A DNA stretch of 36,265 nt from positions 1 through 36,265 of the forward strand of contig JACQWL010000623.1 of the NCBI GenBank assembly GCA_016209255.1. The letters are read 5' to 3'. Under the pieces are notes generated by a model. The model saw nothing but the letters and a program-made list of their open reading frames with translations. It searched no databases and was not told the origin of the DNA. Position 1 is the first letter of the stretch, and every line of letters starts with the position of its first letter. The translations under genes and the position numbers were made by a program. Shown piece by piece: positions 8,923-17,832 of this stretch. This DNA is from Verrucomicrobiota bacterium (GTDB lineage Bacteria; Verrucomicrobiota; Verrucomicrobiia; Opitutales; Opitutaceae).

Positions 8923-8952
8923 ATTAAATCGTCGAAAAACGCCCGATTTCAA
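8923..8952 (-). promoter_or_regulatory. Possible sigma-70-like promoter for the minus-strand sulfatase
   Basis: On the minus strand TTGAAA (8947-8952) and TTTAAT (8923-8928) are separated by 18 bases, each one mismatch from the E. coli consensus. The predicted transcript would have a leader of about 60 bases before the start at 8855. It stands out as AT-rich in otherwise GC-rich DNA. No equally good plus-strand pair was found for the gene at 9029. Whether this lineage uses such a consensus here is not shown. Confidence 0.35.
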
Positions 8953-9028
8953 TTTCTTTGCATCGGACAAAGGGTCATTTCTGCACGGCCGCGTTCGTAA
9001 CGCCTCGTCCATCAAACTAGAAGTCGCT

Positions 9029-10459
9029 ATGCGCATAAGATCCCATCCTGTTCGCCTGCCCCGGGTTTTTCTGGCCTGCATGTGCCTGCCGCTTTTCGGT
9101 CAGACCCAGAACACCGTCCGGCCGCCTAATATCATCTTGATCGTAAGCGATGATCAGGGCTTCGACCTGGGCGCCTTTGGGGCCAAAGAATTTGTCACTC
9201 CCAGCCTCGACCGGATGGCGGCGGAGGGGGTTCGGGCGACCAACTTCTATGTCACGGCTTCGGTCTGCACGCCTTCGCGCAGCGGACTCGTCACGGGGCG
9301 TTATCCCCAGCGCAACGGCACCTATGAGATGATTACGAATGTGAATTCCGCCTTTTCCCGGTCGGAATACGCCATTTCACCGGAAATGACCCTCGGCCTC
9401 GATGTCCGCGAAAAAACGTTTGGCGACGTGCTGAAGACCGCCGGTTACACCAACGCGGTGATTGGCAAGTGGGACATGGGCCAGGCCCGGCGTTTTCTGC
9501 CGCTCCAGCGCGGGTTCGATTTCTTCTACGGCCATGGCAACAACGGAATCGATTACTACACTCATGAACGCTACGGAACCCATTCGATGTTCCGGGACAA
9601 TGAATTGACGACCGTCGACCGGGGCACTTATGCCACCGATATTTTCCGGCGCGAGGCCGTCGGGTTCATCCGGCAAAACAAGGATCGTCATTTCTTCCTG
9701 TACCTCCCCTTCAACGCGCCGCATGGGGCTTCCACCCTCGACGTAAAGGATGGCGCGAAAGACAGTTTCCAGGTGCCGGCGTCATATTTGAAGAGATACT
9801 ACCCAGACCGGGATCCCATCAGCAATGAAACCAAGTATGCCGGCATGGTTTCAGCCATGGACGAGGCCATTGGCGCGGTTTTTGACACGGTTCGGGAACT
9901 CAACCTCGATCGCAGTACCCTCGTGATATTCTTCGCCGACAACGGCCGGAAAGGCGGCAGCGTTGACGGAGTCCCATTGCGCGGTGGCAAAGCCAGCGGA
10001 TTTGAGGGGGGCCTGCGCGTTCCCTTCATCGCCTGGTGGCCGGGAGTGATCCCCGCTGGCCGGGTCACCCACGAATTTCTCACCGCGCTTGAGATCCTGC
10101 CGACCTTCGCGGCCGTCGGCGATGCCTTTCCGCCCAACGTCCATCTGGACGGCTTCAACATGGTTCCCGTTCTTCAAGGCCTGGAAAAATCGCCGCGCCA
10201 GGAAATGTTTTGGGACTGGCCGAAGGCTTACCAGGCGGCACGCGTCGGCCGGTACAAGTGGGTGTCTTACGTTCCGATCGGGAACAAGGCAAACGTCGCA
10301 CCGCAGGAGGAACTCTTCGATCTGTCGGTCGATGCCGGTGAGCAACATAACCTCGTCGCGGAAACCCCGGAGGCGTTAAGTGCCGTCCGGGCGAGATTCG
10401 CGCGCTGGAGAACCGAGATGGACGCCGCGGAACCGCGGGGACCCTTCCGAAACTATTGA
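9029..10459 (+). CDS. Secreted sulfatase (S1 type) with CTPSR motif and Asp in place of the GKWH histidine
   Basis: A 476-residue sulfatase with signal peptide (residues ~1-25, ending near LFGQTQ). NIILIVSDDQGFDLGAFG carries the metal-binding Asp pair at 41-42. VCTPSRSGLVTG supplies a canonical formylglycine site, C80-T-P-S-R84. The usual GKWH motif reads GKWDMGQ (K147, D149), so the histidine that normally contacts the sulfate ester is replaced by Asp. FFADNGRKGG is the C-terminal metal-site motif. AGAAG lies about 10 bases before the ATG as a weak ribosome site. It ends three bases before the end of the convergent DUF6797-like gene. Activity is likely but altered specificity is possible (inference). 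Confidence 0.92.
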   Translation: MRIRSHPVRLPRVFLACMCLPLFGQTQNTVRPPNIILIVSDDQGFDLGAFGAKEFVTPSLDRMAAEGVRATNFYVTASVCTPSRSGLVTGRYPQRNGTYEMITNVNSAFSRSEYAISPEMTLGLDVREKTFGDVLKTAGYTNAVIGKWDMGQARRFLPLQRGFDFFYGHGNNGIDYYTHERYGTHSMFRDNELTTVDRGTYATDIFRREAVGFIRQNKDRHFFLYLPFNAPHGASTLDVKDGAKDSFQVPASYLKRYYPDRDPISNETKYAGMVSAMDEAIGAVFDTVRELNLDRSTLVIFFADNGRKGGSVDGVPLRGGKASGFEGGLRVPFIAWWPGVIPAGRVTHEFLTALEILPTFAAVGDAFPPNVHLDGFNMVPVLQGLEKSPRQEMFWDWPKAYQAARVGRYKWVSYVPIGNKANVAPQEELFDLSVDAGEQHNLVAETPEALSAVRARFARWRTEMDAAEPRGPFRNY

Positions 10460-10462
10460 ACC

Positions 10463-13099
10463 CTATCTGAGACTCTTGATGAAAAGGATGAGCGAGTCGA
10501 TTTGCGGATCAGTCAACACACCGGCGTAACTTGGCATGGCGTATTCGCTCTTCTGGTAGCCGGAGACAACCTTCGCGGACGGGTCGAGAATGGATTCCCG
10601 GAGGTAGGCTTCATCCGCCATCACCATCCGGGCTTTCGCCAGCGGACGTTGCGTGCCAAAAAGCCCCTTCCAGGTCGGGCCGATCGAGGCGTGCGAAGTA
10701 CCATCGAGCGAATGGCAGGCCGCACAGCCGAAAAGTTGATACAAGCGCCGGCCTTCCGCGAGGTTCACCGGAGCGGCGGCCTGCGCAATTGTCGCACGCG
10801 GCGTCAAATCCACTGTGATGTCTCCAAAACCCTCCGCTGGCGGATCGAATTTTGCCAGCTCGTACGGCGTGAGGTAGGCATTCTCCTCGAAGTTTGTGCC
10901 ATCTGCCGTGGTGAGGGACCAGCCGACACGCAATTGCATCACCGGCTTCAGATCGGGCACGCCGACGAAGACGCTGCGTCCATCCTTCGAGAGATACGCG
11001 CTGCTGGGGTTGAGCCAGTCCATGCCCGGCGTGCCGTCGGCCTTGAGCTGCGGCGAACCGTACTTGAACGTGCGCTGGTAATGCCAGCTCGCGAGCCGGT
11101 AGCTTTCCTTGGCGATCGCCTTCCCGGGGTCGAGCGCCACGTCAAAACGCAGGAGCACACCCTTGTCCATCGGCACGACCTCGCGCGGCAACAGGTTGAC
11201 GAATCCGGTGTGGCGCACCCGGGCGAGTCCGGCCGCGCGCGTGGCCGTCGTGCCCCAGCCGAGAATCTGAAAGCCGGCGACGTACAGCTGGCCGTCCACG
11301 GGATTCACCGCACCATTCAGCGGCGGAAATTCGAAATCCCGCGTGAGGCTCACCACGGCAGCCTGCGGCCTCGCGCCGCGGTTGTTCAGCAGCACGCGAA
11401 ACAACTCGGGTTTGTTGAACCCGATGTGAATCAGGGCGTCGTTGAGCGGCCCCATGCGCGCACCAACCAGCCAGACCTGCGAGATGGCGGAGGCGTTTAC
11501 CGCGTGCGGCAGCCAGGCGAGCGGTTCGGCGATCGGCGCGGGATATTCCTCGCGCGGTTGCAGGCTGCTCAGGAAACCATAGAACTGGCCGTCGCGCACA
11601 ATGTGCAGGGGCGTGGTCGGTATATACTGGCCCTGCTGATCGCTCGCGGTGACAAGACCCGTGCGCAGGTTCACCCCGATGTTCGGCTGGCGGAAGCCGT
11701 AGCCCAGCACGGTCGCACGGCGGCCGTCAGCCGAGACGCGGAGCACGCTGCCGTTGTGTTTGCCAAGGGTCGTCGCCTGCTGGCCGCCCTTGGCGATGAC
11801 GAATTCGCCGCCGGGTGCGAGCCGCAACCCGTTCGGAAACTCGCGCATGTCCGCCGTCTGGGCGAAGGCGTTGGAGAACAGCTCGTGGACATCGGCCTCG
11901 CCATCGCCGTTCGTGTCGCGGAGCCGCCAGATGCCGTTGCGATCGAAGACGTAGATCTGATCCTCGCGAATGGCGAGGGTCATCGGCTCGTGCAGGCCGG
12001 AGGCGAAACGCCGCCAGCGGACGGTGCCGCCAGTCTCGTGCAGACCGTGGATCGTCCAGACGTCGCCGTCCAGTGTCACCCCCACACCCGTCCCGTTCGA
12101 CAGGAATTGGATGTCGGCGAGGCGAACCTGGCGCCGCCAGGGGTTGTCAAGCGGAAGCGGGACGTCGTCCACCACGTAGGCGCTTTGCGCCGCCGAACGC
12201 GCGATCCTGGTTGCGACCGCCTGCGGCCAGCGCGGAGCCGCCGGCTCCGCGGGGATGCTCCGCGGTGCGACGGTCGGGGCGCCGCCGCCGTCCGTAAATG
12301 CGACACAGAAGGTGATGGGCTCTTCGTGTGCGGGCACGCGCACGATCCAGGTGGAATCGTCGTGCAATAATTCCATCCCGGGATTTTCGGGTGGAATACC
12401 GAGCGCAACGGCGGCCCCACTGCCGGCTGCGCCACCGTCGGGCTCCCTGCCGACAACGAGCAACAACGGCTGGAACGCGGGCTCGAGGTGGAAATGCCGC
12501 TCAATCACTCGCCGGCCGTCGTGCTCCGACTGTATCGTGAACTCGCGCACACCGGCGCCGTTCACGGAATATTCGAGCACGGTGCCGCCCCGGACCAGTC
12601 GGACCGCCTTGAATCGTCCCATGGACTCGGCCAGCGAGCCGCGCCCGATCTCCTCCGGGCTCGGCGCCGGTGCGCGGGGATCGTCGAACGCGGGGCGCGC
12701 GCCGGTCTGCCAGCCGGGGTAGATCCCATTGGCAACCCAAATTGCCCCGTCCGTCCGCGGCAGTTGCGTCTGACCGCCCGGAGTTGTCCGGGTTGGGTTG
12801 TGATACGATCCCGACGCCAAGGCCAGCGGGGTGACGCCTCGACCGCTCCAGATGGCCGAGACGCGCAGCAGGTCCGGGTCGAAGCACGCCCAGCAATCGC
12901 GGCCGAGATTCAACACGAGGCCGCGCGGTGTCAGATTATTGGCGAAGCGCTTGTCCCCAACGCTCCGCGCATCAACGACCGATGAGAAAAAAGGGAAGTC
13001 CGCTTCCACCCAATCCGCCCACGGCGATTGGGCGGCAGGCAGCAGAGCGGTGAGTTGGAGCGCGCAGCAGGCGGCGGCGGCACGAAGGCGGATTCGCAT
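10463..13099 (-). CDS. DUF6797-like, beta-propeller and cytochrome c fusion protein
   Basis: An 878-residue exported protein (signal peptide about 1-23). Residues ~27-110 resemble the DUF6797 domain (DFPFFSSVVDAR, GLVLNLGRDCWACFDPDLLRVSAIW). The middle, about 310-690, is a soluble sugar-dehydrogenase-like propeller, with FDRNGIWRLRDTNGDGEADV and PNGLRLAPGGEFVIAKGG. The C-terminus is a class I cytochrome c: CAACH haem motif at 792-796 and a likely distal Met at about 855 in EYAMPSYAG. It is probably a periplasmic sugar-oxidising or electron-transfer protein, as suggested for similar PVC proteins; the substrate is unknown. Its 3' end abuts the convergent sulfatase gene. Confidence 0.85.
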   Translation of the reverse strand: MRIRLRAAAACCALQLTALLPAAQSPWADWVEADFPFFSSVVDARSVGDKRFANNLTPRGLVLNLGRDCWACFDPDLLRVSAIWSGRGVTPLALASGSYHNPTRTTPGGQTQLPRTDGAIWVANGIYPGWQTGARPAFDDPRAPAPSPEEIGRGSLAESMGRFKAVRLVRGGTVLEYSVNGAGVREFTIQSEHDGRRVIERHFHLEPAFQPLLLVVGREPDGGAAGSGAAVALGIPPENPGMELLHDDSTWIVRVPAHEEPITFCVAFTDGGGAPTVAPRSIPAEPAAPRWPQAVATRIARSAAQSAYVVDDVPLPLDNPWRRQVRLADIQFLSNGTGVGVTLDGDVWTIHGLHETGGTVRWRRFASGLHEPMTLAIREDQIYVFDRNGIWRLRDTNGDGEADVHELFSNAFAQTADMREFPNGLRLAPGGEFVIAKGGQQATTLGKHNGSVLRVSADGRRATVLGYGFRQPNIGVNLRTGLVTASDQQGQYIPTTPLHIVRDGQFYGFLSSLQPREEYPAPIAEPLAWLPHAVNASAISQVWLVGARMGPLNDALIHIGFNKPELFRVLLNNRGARPQAAVVSLTRDFEFPPLNGAVNPVDGQLYVAGFQILGWGTTATRAAGLARVRHTGFVNLLPREVVPMDKGVLLRFDVALDPGKAIAKESYRLASWHYQRTFKYGSPQLKADGTPGMDWLNPSSAYLSKDGRSVFVGVPDLKPVMQLRVGWSLTTADGTNFEENAYLTPYELAKFDPPAEGFGDITVDLTPRATIAQAAAPVNLAEGRRLYQLFGCAACHSLDGTSHASIGPTWKGLFGTQRPLAKARMVMADEAYLRESILDPSAKVVSGYQKSEYAMPSYAGVLTDPQIDSLILFIKSLR

Positions 13100-13204
13100 T
13101 TTATGATATTCTAACGGGCCCCCTCACCAAAACAAGTCTCGGGACCGGTCGGAAGAACCAGGGTTTTCGTTCCCCTGCGCGTGAGCGCGACGATTCCCCG
13201 CAAT

Positions 13205-13224
13205 CCCGCTGCTCACGCAGCGGG
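13205..13224. repeat. Perfect 8-bp hairpin, CCCGCTGC family
   Basis: CCCGCTGC-TCAC-GCAGCGGG forms a perfect 8-bp stem with a 4-base loop, followed by CTACGA. It lies in the 307-base gap between the DUF6797-like gene (minus, start 13099) and the sulfatase ending at 13407. That gap otherwise holds only this hairpin and the longer palindrome at 13313-13389. Without a T-run it looks more like a REP unit than an intrinsic terminator. Confidence 0.6.
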
Positions 13225-13312
13225 CTACGACAGCGCTGTTTCTTAGCAACCGGTTCGGCGGCGCGTCGATTATTCCAAGTTGCATTCAAGATGAGACGAA
13301 CTTCGGGATTTT

Positions 13313-13389
13313 GTAGGAGCCTGCTTGCAGGCGATTTCAGCGTGTTCCTGGCGGGACCAGCGCCAAATCGCCTGCAAGCAGTCTCCTAC
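13313..13389. repeat. Dispersed palindrome, GTAGGAGCCTGCTTGCAGGC family, copy 2
   Basis: A 25-nt arm (13313-13337, starting GTAGGAGCCTGCTTGC) pairs with 13365-13389 (ending GTCTCCTAC) at 24 of 25 positions, across a 27-nt spacer. The core is identical to the arms of copy 1 at 1582-1648. The copies share the arms and not the spacer. It lies just downstream of the third sulfatase gene and could act as a 3' hairpin, without a clear T-run. Confidence 0.85.
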
Positions 13390-13406
13390 CGGCAGGCGAT
13401 TGAGCC

Positions 13407-14846
13407 TCATCGTGAAAGCGAGTTGGAATAAGGTTTTATTCGGGGCGCAAACCACTCGTTCGTTTTCCTCCGCAGACCAGCCCTGAGGCCCCCGTAATCC
13501 GGATGGGACGATAGATCCTTCAGTTCATGCGGATCGCTGGCGAGATCGAAGAGCTGATAGCGGTTCAGGTGCGAATAGTAGATGAGCTTCCAGCGTTCGG
13601 TTCTGACCATCCGCTGAATCGGCAGCTCGGCATTTTTCGTCGGTTTGTGCCAGTAGGCATAGACTTCCGGATAAATTTCCCGCGCGAGACCGGCCAGAAC
13701 CGGCACCACGCTCCTGCCTTCAACGGTTGCCGGGATGGGAATGCCCGCGAGTTCGCAGACCGTGGGATACAGGTCGCGCAAATAGATTTGGGCGGCGAAA
13801 CGTTGGTTACGGGGAATTCCGGGGCCGGCCATGATCAGCGGAACCCCGATCGTATGCTCGTACATGTTTTGCTTTCCCATGAGCCCGTGACTCCCGTTCG
13901 CCATCCCGTGGTCGCTGGTGAAGATCACGACTGTTTTCGAATGCTGGTTGGTCTCGCGCAGTGCCTGCAGCAGTCGTCCGACCTGCTCGTCCATGTGTGA
14001 AATCAAGGCATACGAGGCGGCGATGTTGGCTTTCACCTCGGCCGGGTCGCGGGGCAACGGCAGCAGTTGCTCGTCACCCCCCACGGTGTTGCCGTGGTCG
14101 AACGGGTGTTCCGGAAGGAAATTTCGCGGCAACGGAATCGCGGCCGGATCGTATTTTTTTTCGTAGCCCGGCGGAAAGTGCAGCGGAAAGTGGGGCGCCG
14201 TGAAGTTGACGTGCAGGAAGAAGGGCTTGTCCGGCCGGCGGTTGATGAACTCAAGCGCACCGTCGGCGATGTGCCGATCGGTGATCGGCGTCAGCCCGAC
14301 GCCCTTCTCGACCTCGGGTTTTCCGTCATTCGTCTTGAAGGTCCAGGACCCATAGCCGGTGGAAGGACGCCCGTGATACGCTGTGGGGTAAGTGATTTTG
14401 CCGGGGCCGCCGCCCCCGCCGCCGGAGTAGAGCCCGCGGGTTTCCTCGTAGCCGCGCGTCTTCGGCGTGCCGTCGTTCATCCACTTGCCCGAATACCAGG
14501 CATGATACGCCGCCTTTCGCATCGTTTCCGCCCAGAGCGCCATTTCGGGATCAATTGCCTTTCCGAAAGGCGGGGATCCGTTGCGAAACCCGGTTGCCCC
14601 CGTCATGATCTCAGCCCGGCTCGGAATGCAAACCGGGTTGCCCGTGATCGCCCGGACGAAGGAGGCGCCTTCGTTGACGAGGCGATCCAGGTTCGGCGTG
14701 TCGATATAGGTGTTGCCCAACGCCCGGATTGTATCCGGCGGCTGGTCGTCGCTCACAATCAACAAAATGTTGGGCGGCCGACGATCCGGGGCGGCGCCGA
14801 CGGAGGTCAGGATCGCGAACAGTATGACGGAGAGGCGCAGGATCAT
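13407..14846 (-). CDS. Secreted sulfatase (S1 type) with CIPSR motif and Met in place of the GKWH histidine
   Basis: A 479-residue sulfatase with signal peptide (about 1-19, MILRLSVILFAILTSVGA). NILLIVSDDQPPDTIRALGN is the N-terminal metal-site strand. NPVCIPSRAEIMTG gives the canonical formylglycine Cys at 73. SGKWMNDGTPKTRGYEE replaces the usual GKWHN of this subgroup with GKWMN (K121, M123). FTSDHGMANGSHGLMGKQNMYE is the conserved DH-x-x-x-G-x-H-G-x-x-GK region seen in choline-sulfatase/iduronate-sulfatase-like members. It is codirectional with the TonB receptor gene 63 bases upstream, so both may be cotranscribed. The substrate is unknown; probably a carbohydrate sulfate. Confidence 0.92.
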   Translation of the reverse strand: MILRLSVILFAILTSVGAAPDRRPPNILLIVSDDQPPDTIRALGNTYIDTPNLDRLVNEGASFVRAITGNPVCIPSRAEIMTGATGFRNGSPPFGKAIDPEMALWAETMRKAAYHAWYSGKWMNDGTPKTRGYEETRGLYSGGGGGGPGKITYPTAYHGRPSTGYGSWTFKTNDGKPEVEKGVGLTPITDRHIADGALEFINRRPDKPFFLHVNFTAPHFPLHFPPGYEKKYDPAAIPLPRNFLPEHPFDHGNTVGGDEQLLPLPRDPAEVKANIAASYALISHMDEQVGRLLQALRETNQHSKTVVIFTSDHGMANGSHGLMGKQNMYEHTIGVPLIMAGPGIPRNQRFAAQIYLRDLYPTVCELAGIPIPATVEGRSVVPVLAGLAREIYPEVYAYWHKPTKNAELPIQRMVRTERWKLIYYSHLNRYQLFDLASDPHELKDLSSHPDYGGLRAGLRRKTNEWFAPRIKPYSNSLSR

Positions 14847-14909
14847 TCGGTTTCGTGGTTGCGCAAACCGTTCTCGGAACGGAAGAGACCGCCCATCCGC
14901 CTCTCCGTT

Positions 14910-17645
14910 TCACAAATCGCTGCGAATCGCAAACCGGAAGCTCCGCGGTTCGCCCCACGCACCGGCACCCAGCGCAAACGCCCGATAGTAATATTTGTCG
15001 AAGACATTGCTGATCACGAGGTTCATATCGACCTTGCGCTTCCATAACTGGGTGCGGTATCCGAAGCTGAGATTTCCAAGGAAATATCCGGGCGAATACA
15101 GCTCCTCGGCCGTTCCGTTCCGGTCGAGGTCGAAATTACCCAGGTAGGACTTCTTGCGATATTGCATGCCTCCGCCCACGGACACGTTCTTGAGGAATCC
15201 TTCACTGAAGCGGTAATTGGTCACCAGGTTCGAACGAGCCTTCGTGAAACCCGTGACCGGAACGCCCTCGGGCACCGTCAGAAGATACGCATCGGTCTCG
15301 GGCGTCGGACTATTCTTCGCCTTCGCGGCGTCGCGATACTTTTTGGTCAAGGGCACGCGCTGCGAGAGAGCGAGCTTGTTGGTGGAATAATTCCAGATCA
15401 GCCGCCAATTCTTGGTGAGATTTGCAATCGTTTCAAATTCCACGCCTTCCGCCTTGGTGGCCTGCGTGTCGCTGCCGTTCAAATTGACCTCGGGAAAGAT
15501 GCCCTGCAATTCCGTCCTCGCCAACAGCGAGGCGGTGATGGAACTTCGGAGGACATTACTCCGATATTTGGTCCAGTTGGACTCGAGCCGGTCGCCAAAA
15601 AACGACCAGCGCAGGCCAAACTCGTCCCCGTCGCCGGTCGGTACGCCCCGGATTGTATTGTCGAACAAGGTGCCGGCGCCGATGCCCGAGGAGATCGCGA
15701 CGCTCTGCGCGTAATTGTAATACATGCTGACAAAAGGAACCGCGTTAAGCACCGCGCCATAGTTGATCGAATCCTGGCTGTTTTCTTCAAACTTGGAGAC
15801 ATCCGCCGACGCCTGCACCAGGCCCGGTTGCGCAAAGACATCTTTCCTCACATAATTATAGAAATCCCGGTGCAAATTCTGGTCAACCCCATCCCGGCGC
15901 CAGCCGGCCAAAGTGTGCAGCCGGTCTTTCAGGTAAGAACCGGACATTCCGGCCCCGTAGCTCGTGATGGAGAATATTCTGCTGATTGCCCGCCCGCCGG
16001 CACCGTCCTGGGCATTCCGCATGTAACCGCGGTCCAGCCGAGGACCAGTCCGATCCGATCCCGGTATGGGTTCGGCATTCGTATAGGCGTTGCTGTCGCC
16101 ATCTCGCAAGTAAAGCCGGCGGTAGAAATGGTTCTGATTTCTGATCAGGTTGTTGGCGTTATGCGCCGCCTGCGTGCTGGCAGGATCAAACGCACCACCT
16201 TTCCAGAGCGGGCCATTATAATCGACCGCCTCCGCATGGCCGTTGTTCGGTGACGGGTTGTCTCTGAAGTAGGTCCCTTTGACCAGAATTCGCTGGGTCA
16301 TGAATGGCAGCTTCAGATCGTAAACCGCCGCCAACTTAAAGTTGGCTTTTGGCTCACCGATATGAGACCTGATGCTTTGCCAGTAATGTTCGGTGTACAA
16401 TTCGTTGTAATAGGGGTTTGGTCTTCCGGAAGGCAGCGTCGGGTTGACGTCCCGGTAAATGCCCGCCGCCGAACTGCCGCCCCGGGCCGTCAATTGTCTG
16501 AACGTGTCGTTCAGATTGACATTGGCATTGAGATTCAGGTTTTCGCCGACTTTCTGATCTACATTCAAGGCGAGCGCCTTGTTTTGAAAGTTGAAAATAC
16601 TGTCCGGGCCTTGAATATTCCATCGGCGGGGCATGATCGCCTGACCAAACTGGAACGGCAGCAAGATATTCGTTCCCGACGAACGGCGAAGACCGACCGA
16701 ATCGTAGACCATGCCGTTGCCCGGAACATAAGTCCACCCGCCGATGGTATTGGTGATAAGCGTGGTCGCGCCGGTCCGGTCGGTGGTGGAAAATGCGTCC
16801 GCGTGGATTGCGCCCAATGACGTGCTGATATTTCTCTGGGTTTCCAAATCCAGCTTGATCGAGGTGGTTTTGAACGGCTGGTAGTTCGCCGAGAAGTACA
16901 CCGCCTTGAAATTCCGGTTGGCGTGATTCCGGAAGGAATCCTGCTCGTGAAAAACGGCGACGGCCCGGACGGCAAACTTGCTGTGCAGCCGGCGATTGAT
17001 GTCGAATTCCGAGCGGAAAAAATTGTCGGAACCAAAGAGGAGGTTGATCTTCTGGAAGTCATGACTCAACACCGCCTGTTTGGTGATTTGGTTCAGCATG
17101 CCGCCCGCCTGACCCTCTCCGTTGAGGAATGCGTTGGGACCACGCAGAAGCTCGACGCGATCGAGGTTATAGGAATCCAGCGGGGTCTGCCAGTTTGAGC
17201 CGTTGCGGAGCTGGATGTTGGCCACGATTCCGCGAAAGACGTGCGCTCCGCCTCCCGCCATGCCGCCACTCTGGCCCTCGGTGGCCGTGCCAACTTCGCC
17301 CGTAATGCCAAATTTGGAAATCTCGGCCACGTCCACTGCAATCAGGTCATCGATCAGTTCCCGGTTCATCACGGAGATCGACCCGGGGGTGTTTCTAATC
17401 GTCGTCAGGCTGTTGAAACCGGACGTCGTTGTCGTCGAGCGGTACCCCTCGTCTTTGTCGGCTCTGACTTCAAAGATCGAGAGGACCGTGGTATCCTTCG
17501 GCGTGCCGGCGCCGGCCGGCGCCGGCGCTTCCGCCGCCGGCGCGGCTGGCCGGAAAATTGCTTCTGTCACCAACAGGAGGCAAACCAACGAACAGCGGTT
17601 CGGAACGCGAACCGCAGACGACAAGCAGGATATGAATGAGGTCAT
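14910..17645 (-). CDS. TonB-dependent outer-membrane receptor, without an N-terminal carboxypeptidase-like domain
   Basis: A 911-residue receptor that would import an oligosaccharide or metal chelate across the outer membrane using TonB energy. The start at 17645 (MTSFISCLSSAV) gives an N-terminal hydrophobic export region; the frame is open to 17696. A TonB-box-like TTVLSIFEVRAD precedes the plug (about 80-200), which contains TPGSISVMNRELIDD and LDRVELLRGPNAFLNGEGQAGG. The rest is a beta-barrel rich in alternating aromatic strands, such as IWNYSTNKLAL. The C-terminus reads SFRFAIRSDL rather than ending in Phe. It is divergent from the propeller gene at 17833, and a possible operator at 17726-17745 lies between them. 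It may be cotranscribed with the downstream sulfatase. Confidence 0.92.
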   Translation of the reverse strand: MTSFISCLSSAVRVPNRCSLVCLLLVTEAIFRPAAPAAEAPAPAGAGTPKDTTVLSIFEVRADKDEGYRSTTTTSGFNSLTTIRNTPGSISVMNRELIDDLIAVDVAEISKFGITGEVGTATEGQSGGMAGGGAHVFRGIVANIQLRNGSNWQTPLDSYNLDRVELLRGPNAFLNGEGQAGGMLNQITKQAVLSHDFQKINLLFGSDNFFRSEFDINRRLHSKFAVRAVAVFHEQDSFRNHANRNFKAVYFSANYQPFKTTSIKLDLETQRNISTSLGAIHADAFSTTDRTGATTLITNTIGGWTYVPGNGMVYDSVGLRRSSGTNILLPFQFGQAIMPRRWNIQGPDSIFNFQNKALALNVDQKVGENLNLNANVNLNDTFRQLTARGGSSAAGIYRDVNPTLPSGRPNPYYNELYTEHYWQSIRSHIGEPKANFKLAAVYDLKLPFMTQRILVKGTYFRDNPSPNNGHAEAVDYNGPLWKGGAFDPASTQAAHNANNLIRNQNHFYRRLYLRDGDSNAYTNAEPIPGSDRTGPRLDRGYMRNAQDGAGGRAISRIFSITSYGAGMSGSYLKDRLHTLAGWRRDGVDQNLHRDFYNYVRKDVFAQPGLVQASADVSKFEENSQDSINYGAVLNAVPFVSMYYNYAQSVAISSGIGAGTLFDNTIRGVPTGDGDEFGLRWSFFGDRLESNWTKYRSNVLRSSITASLLARTELQGIFPEVNLNGSDTQATKAEGVEFETIANLTKNWRLIWNYSTNKLALSQRVPLTKKYRDAAKAKNSPTPETDAYLLTVPEGVPVTGFTKARSNLVTNYRFSEGFLKNVSVGGGMQYRKKSYLGNFDLDRNGTAEELYSPGYFLGNLSFGYRTQLWKRKVDMNLVISNVFDKYYYRAFALGAGAWGEPRSFRFAIRSDL

Positions 17646-17725
17646 GGTGGGTGGGGTCGGCCCCGCCGGATGCGGAACCGGTCCAATCATGGCCACCGAC
17701 GCGCCTTCTTCAAGTGCCGTCTGCT

Positions 17726-17745
17726 TGTTTTTTGTTAGACAAGCG
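17726..17745 (-). promoter_or_regulatory. Candidate FadR/GntR-type operator upstream of a TonB receptor gene (copy 1)
   Basis: On the minus strand, 81-100 bases before the receptor start, lies CGCTTGTCTAACAAAAAACA. It contains TTGTCTAACAA, which fits TNGTNNNACNA, the published consensus type for FadR-subfamily GntR regulators. It also shows a wider dyad, GCTTGT/ACAAGC. The first 12 bases recur exactly at 26763-26774 ahead of the other TonB receptor gene, in the same orientation. It lies between divergent genes and could control both. No regulator gene is in the window. Confidence 0.45.
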
Positions 17746-17832
17746 GTCGGTCATTGAGTGATGCCGGATGTCAGTCCATGGTGCCCCCATTCCCTCCCCG
17801 GCGCTGCATCCGGATCCCCAGAGCCCATCCCC

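Noticed and set aside
7185-8927. Long plus-strand frame (580 codons) opposite the sulfatase
   Set aside because: It is antisense to a sulfatase with every expected motif. Its translation is Arg/Pro-rich with no domain, as expected in high-GC DNA.
10502-12370. Long plus-strand frame (622 codons) opposite the DUF6797-like cytochrome gene
   Set aside because: The minus strand encodes signal peptide, propeller and CAACH haem motif; the plus-strand text is low-complexity shadow.
17720-17745. LacI-type operator at the shared box
   Set aside because: LacI-family sites are palindromes around a central CG. The box has TTGT-3 nt-ACNA, which fits the FadR/GntR type better.
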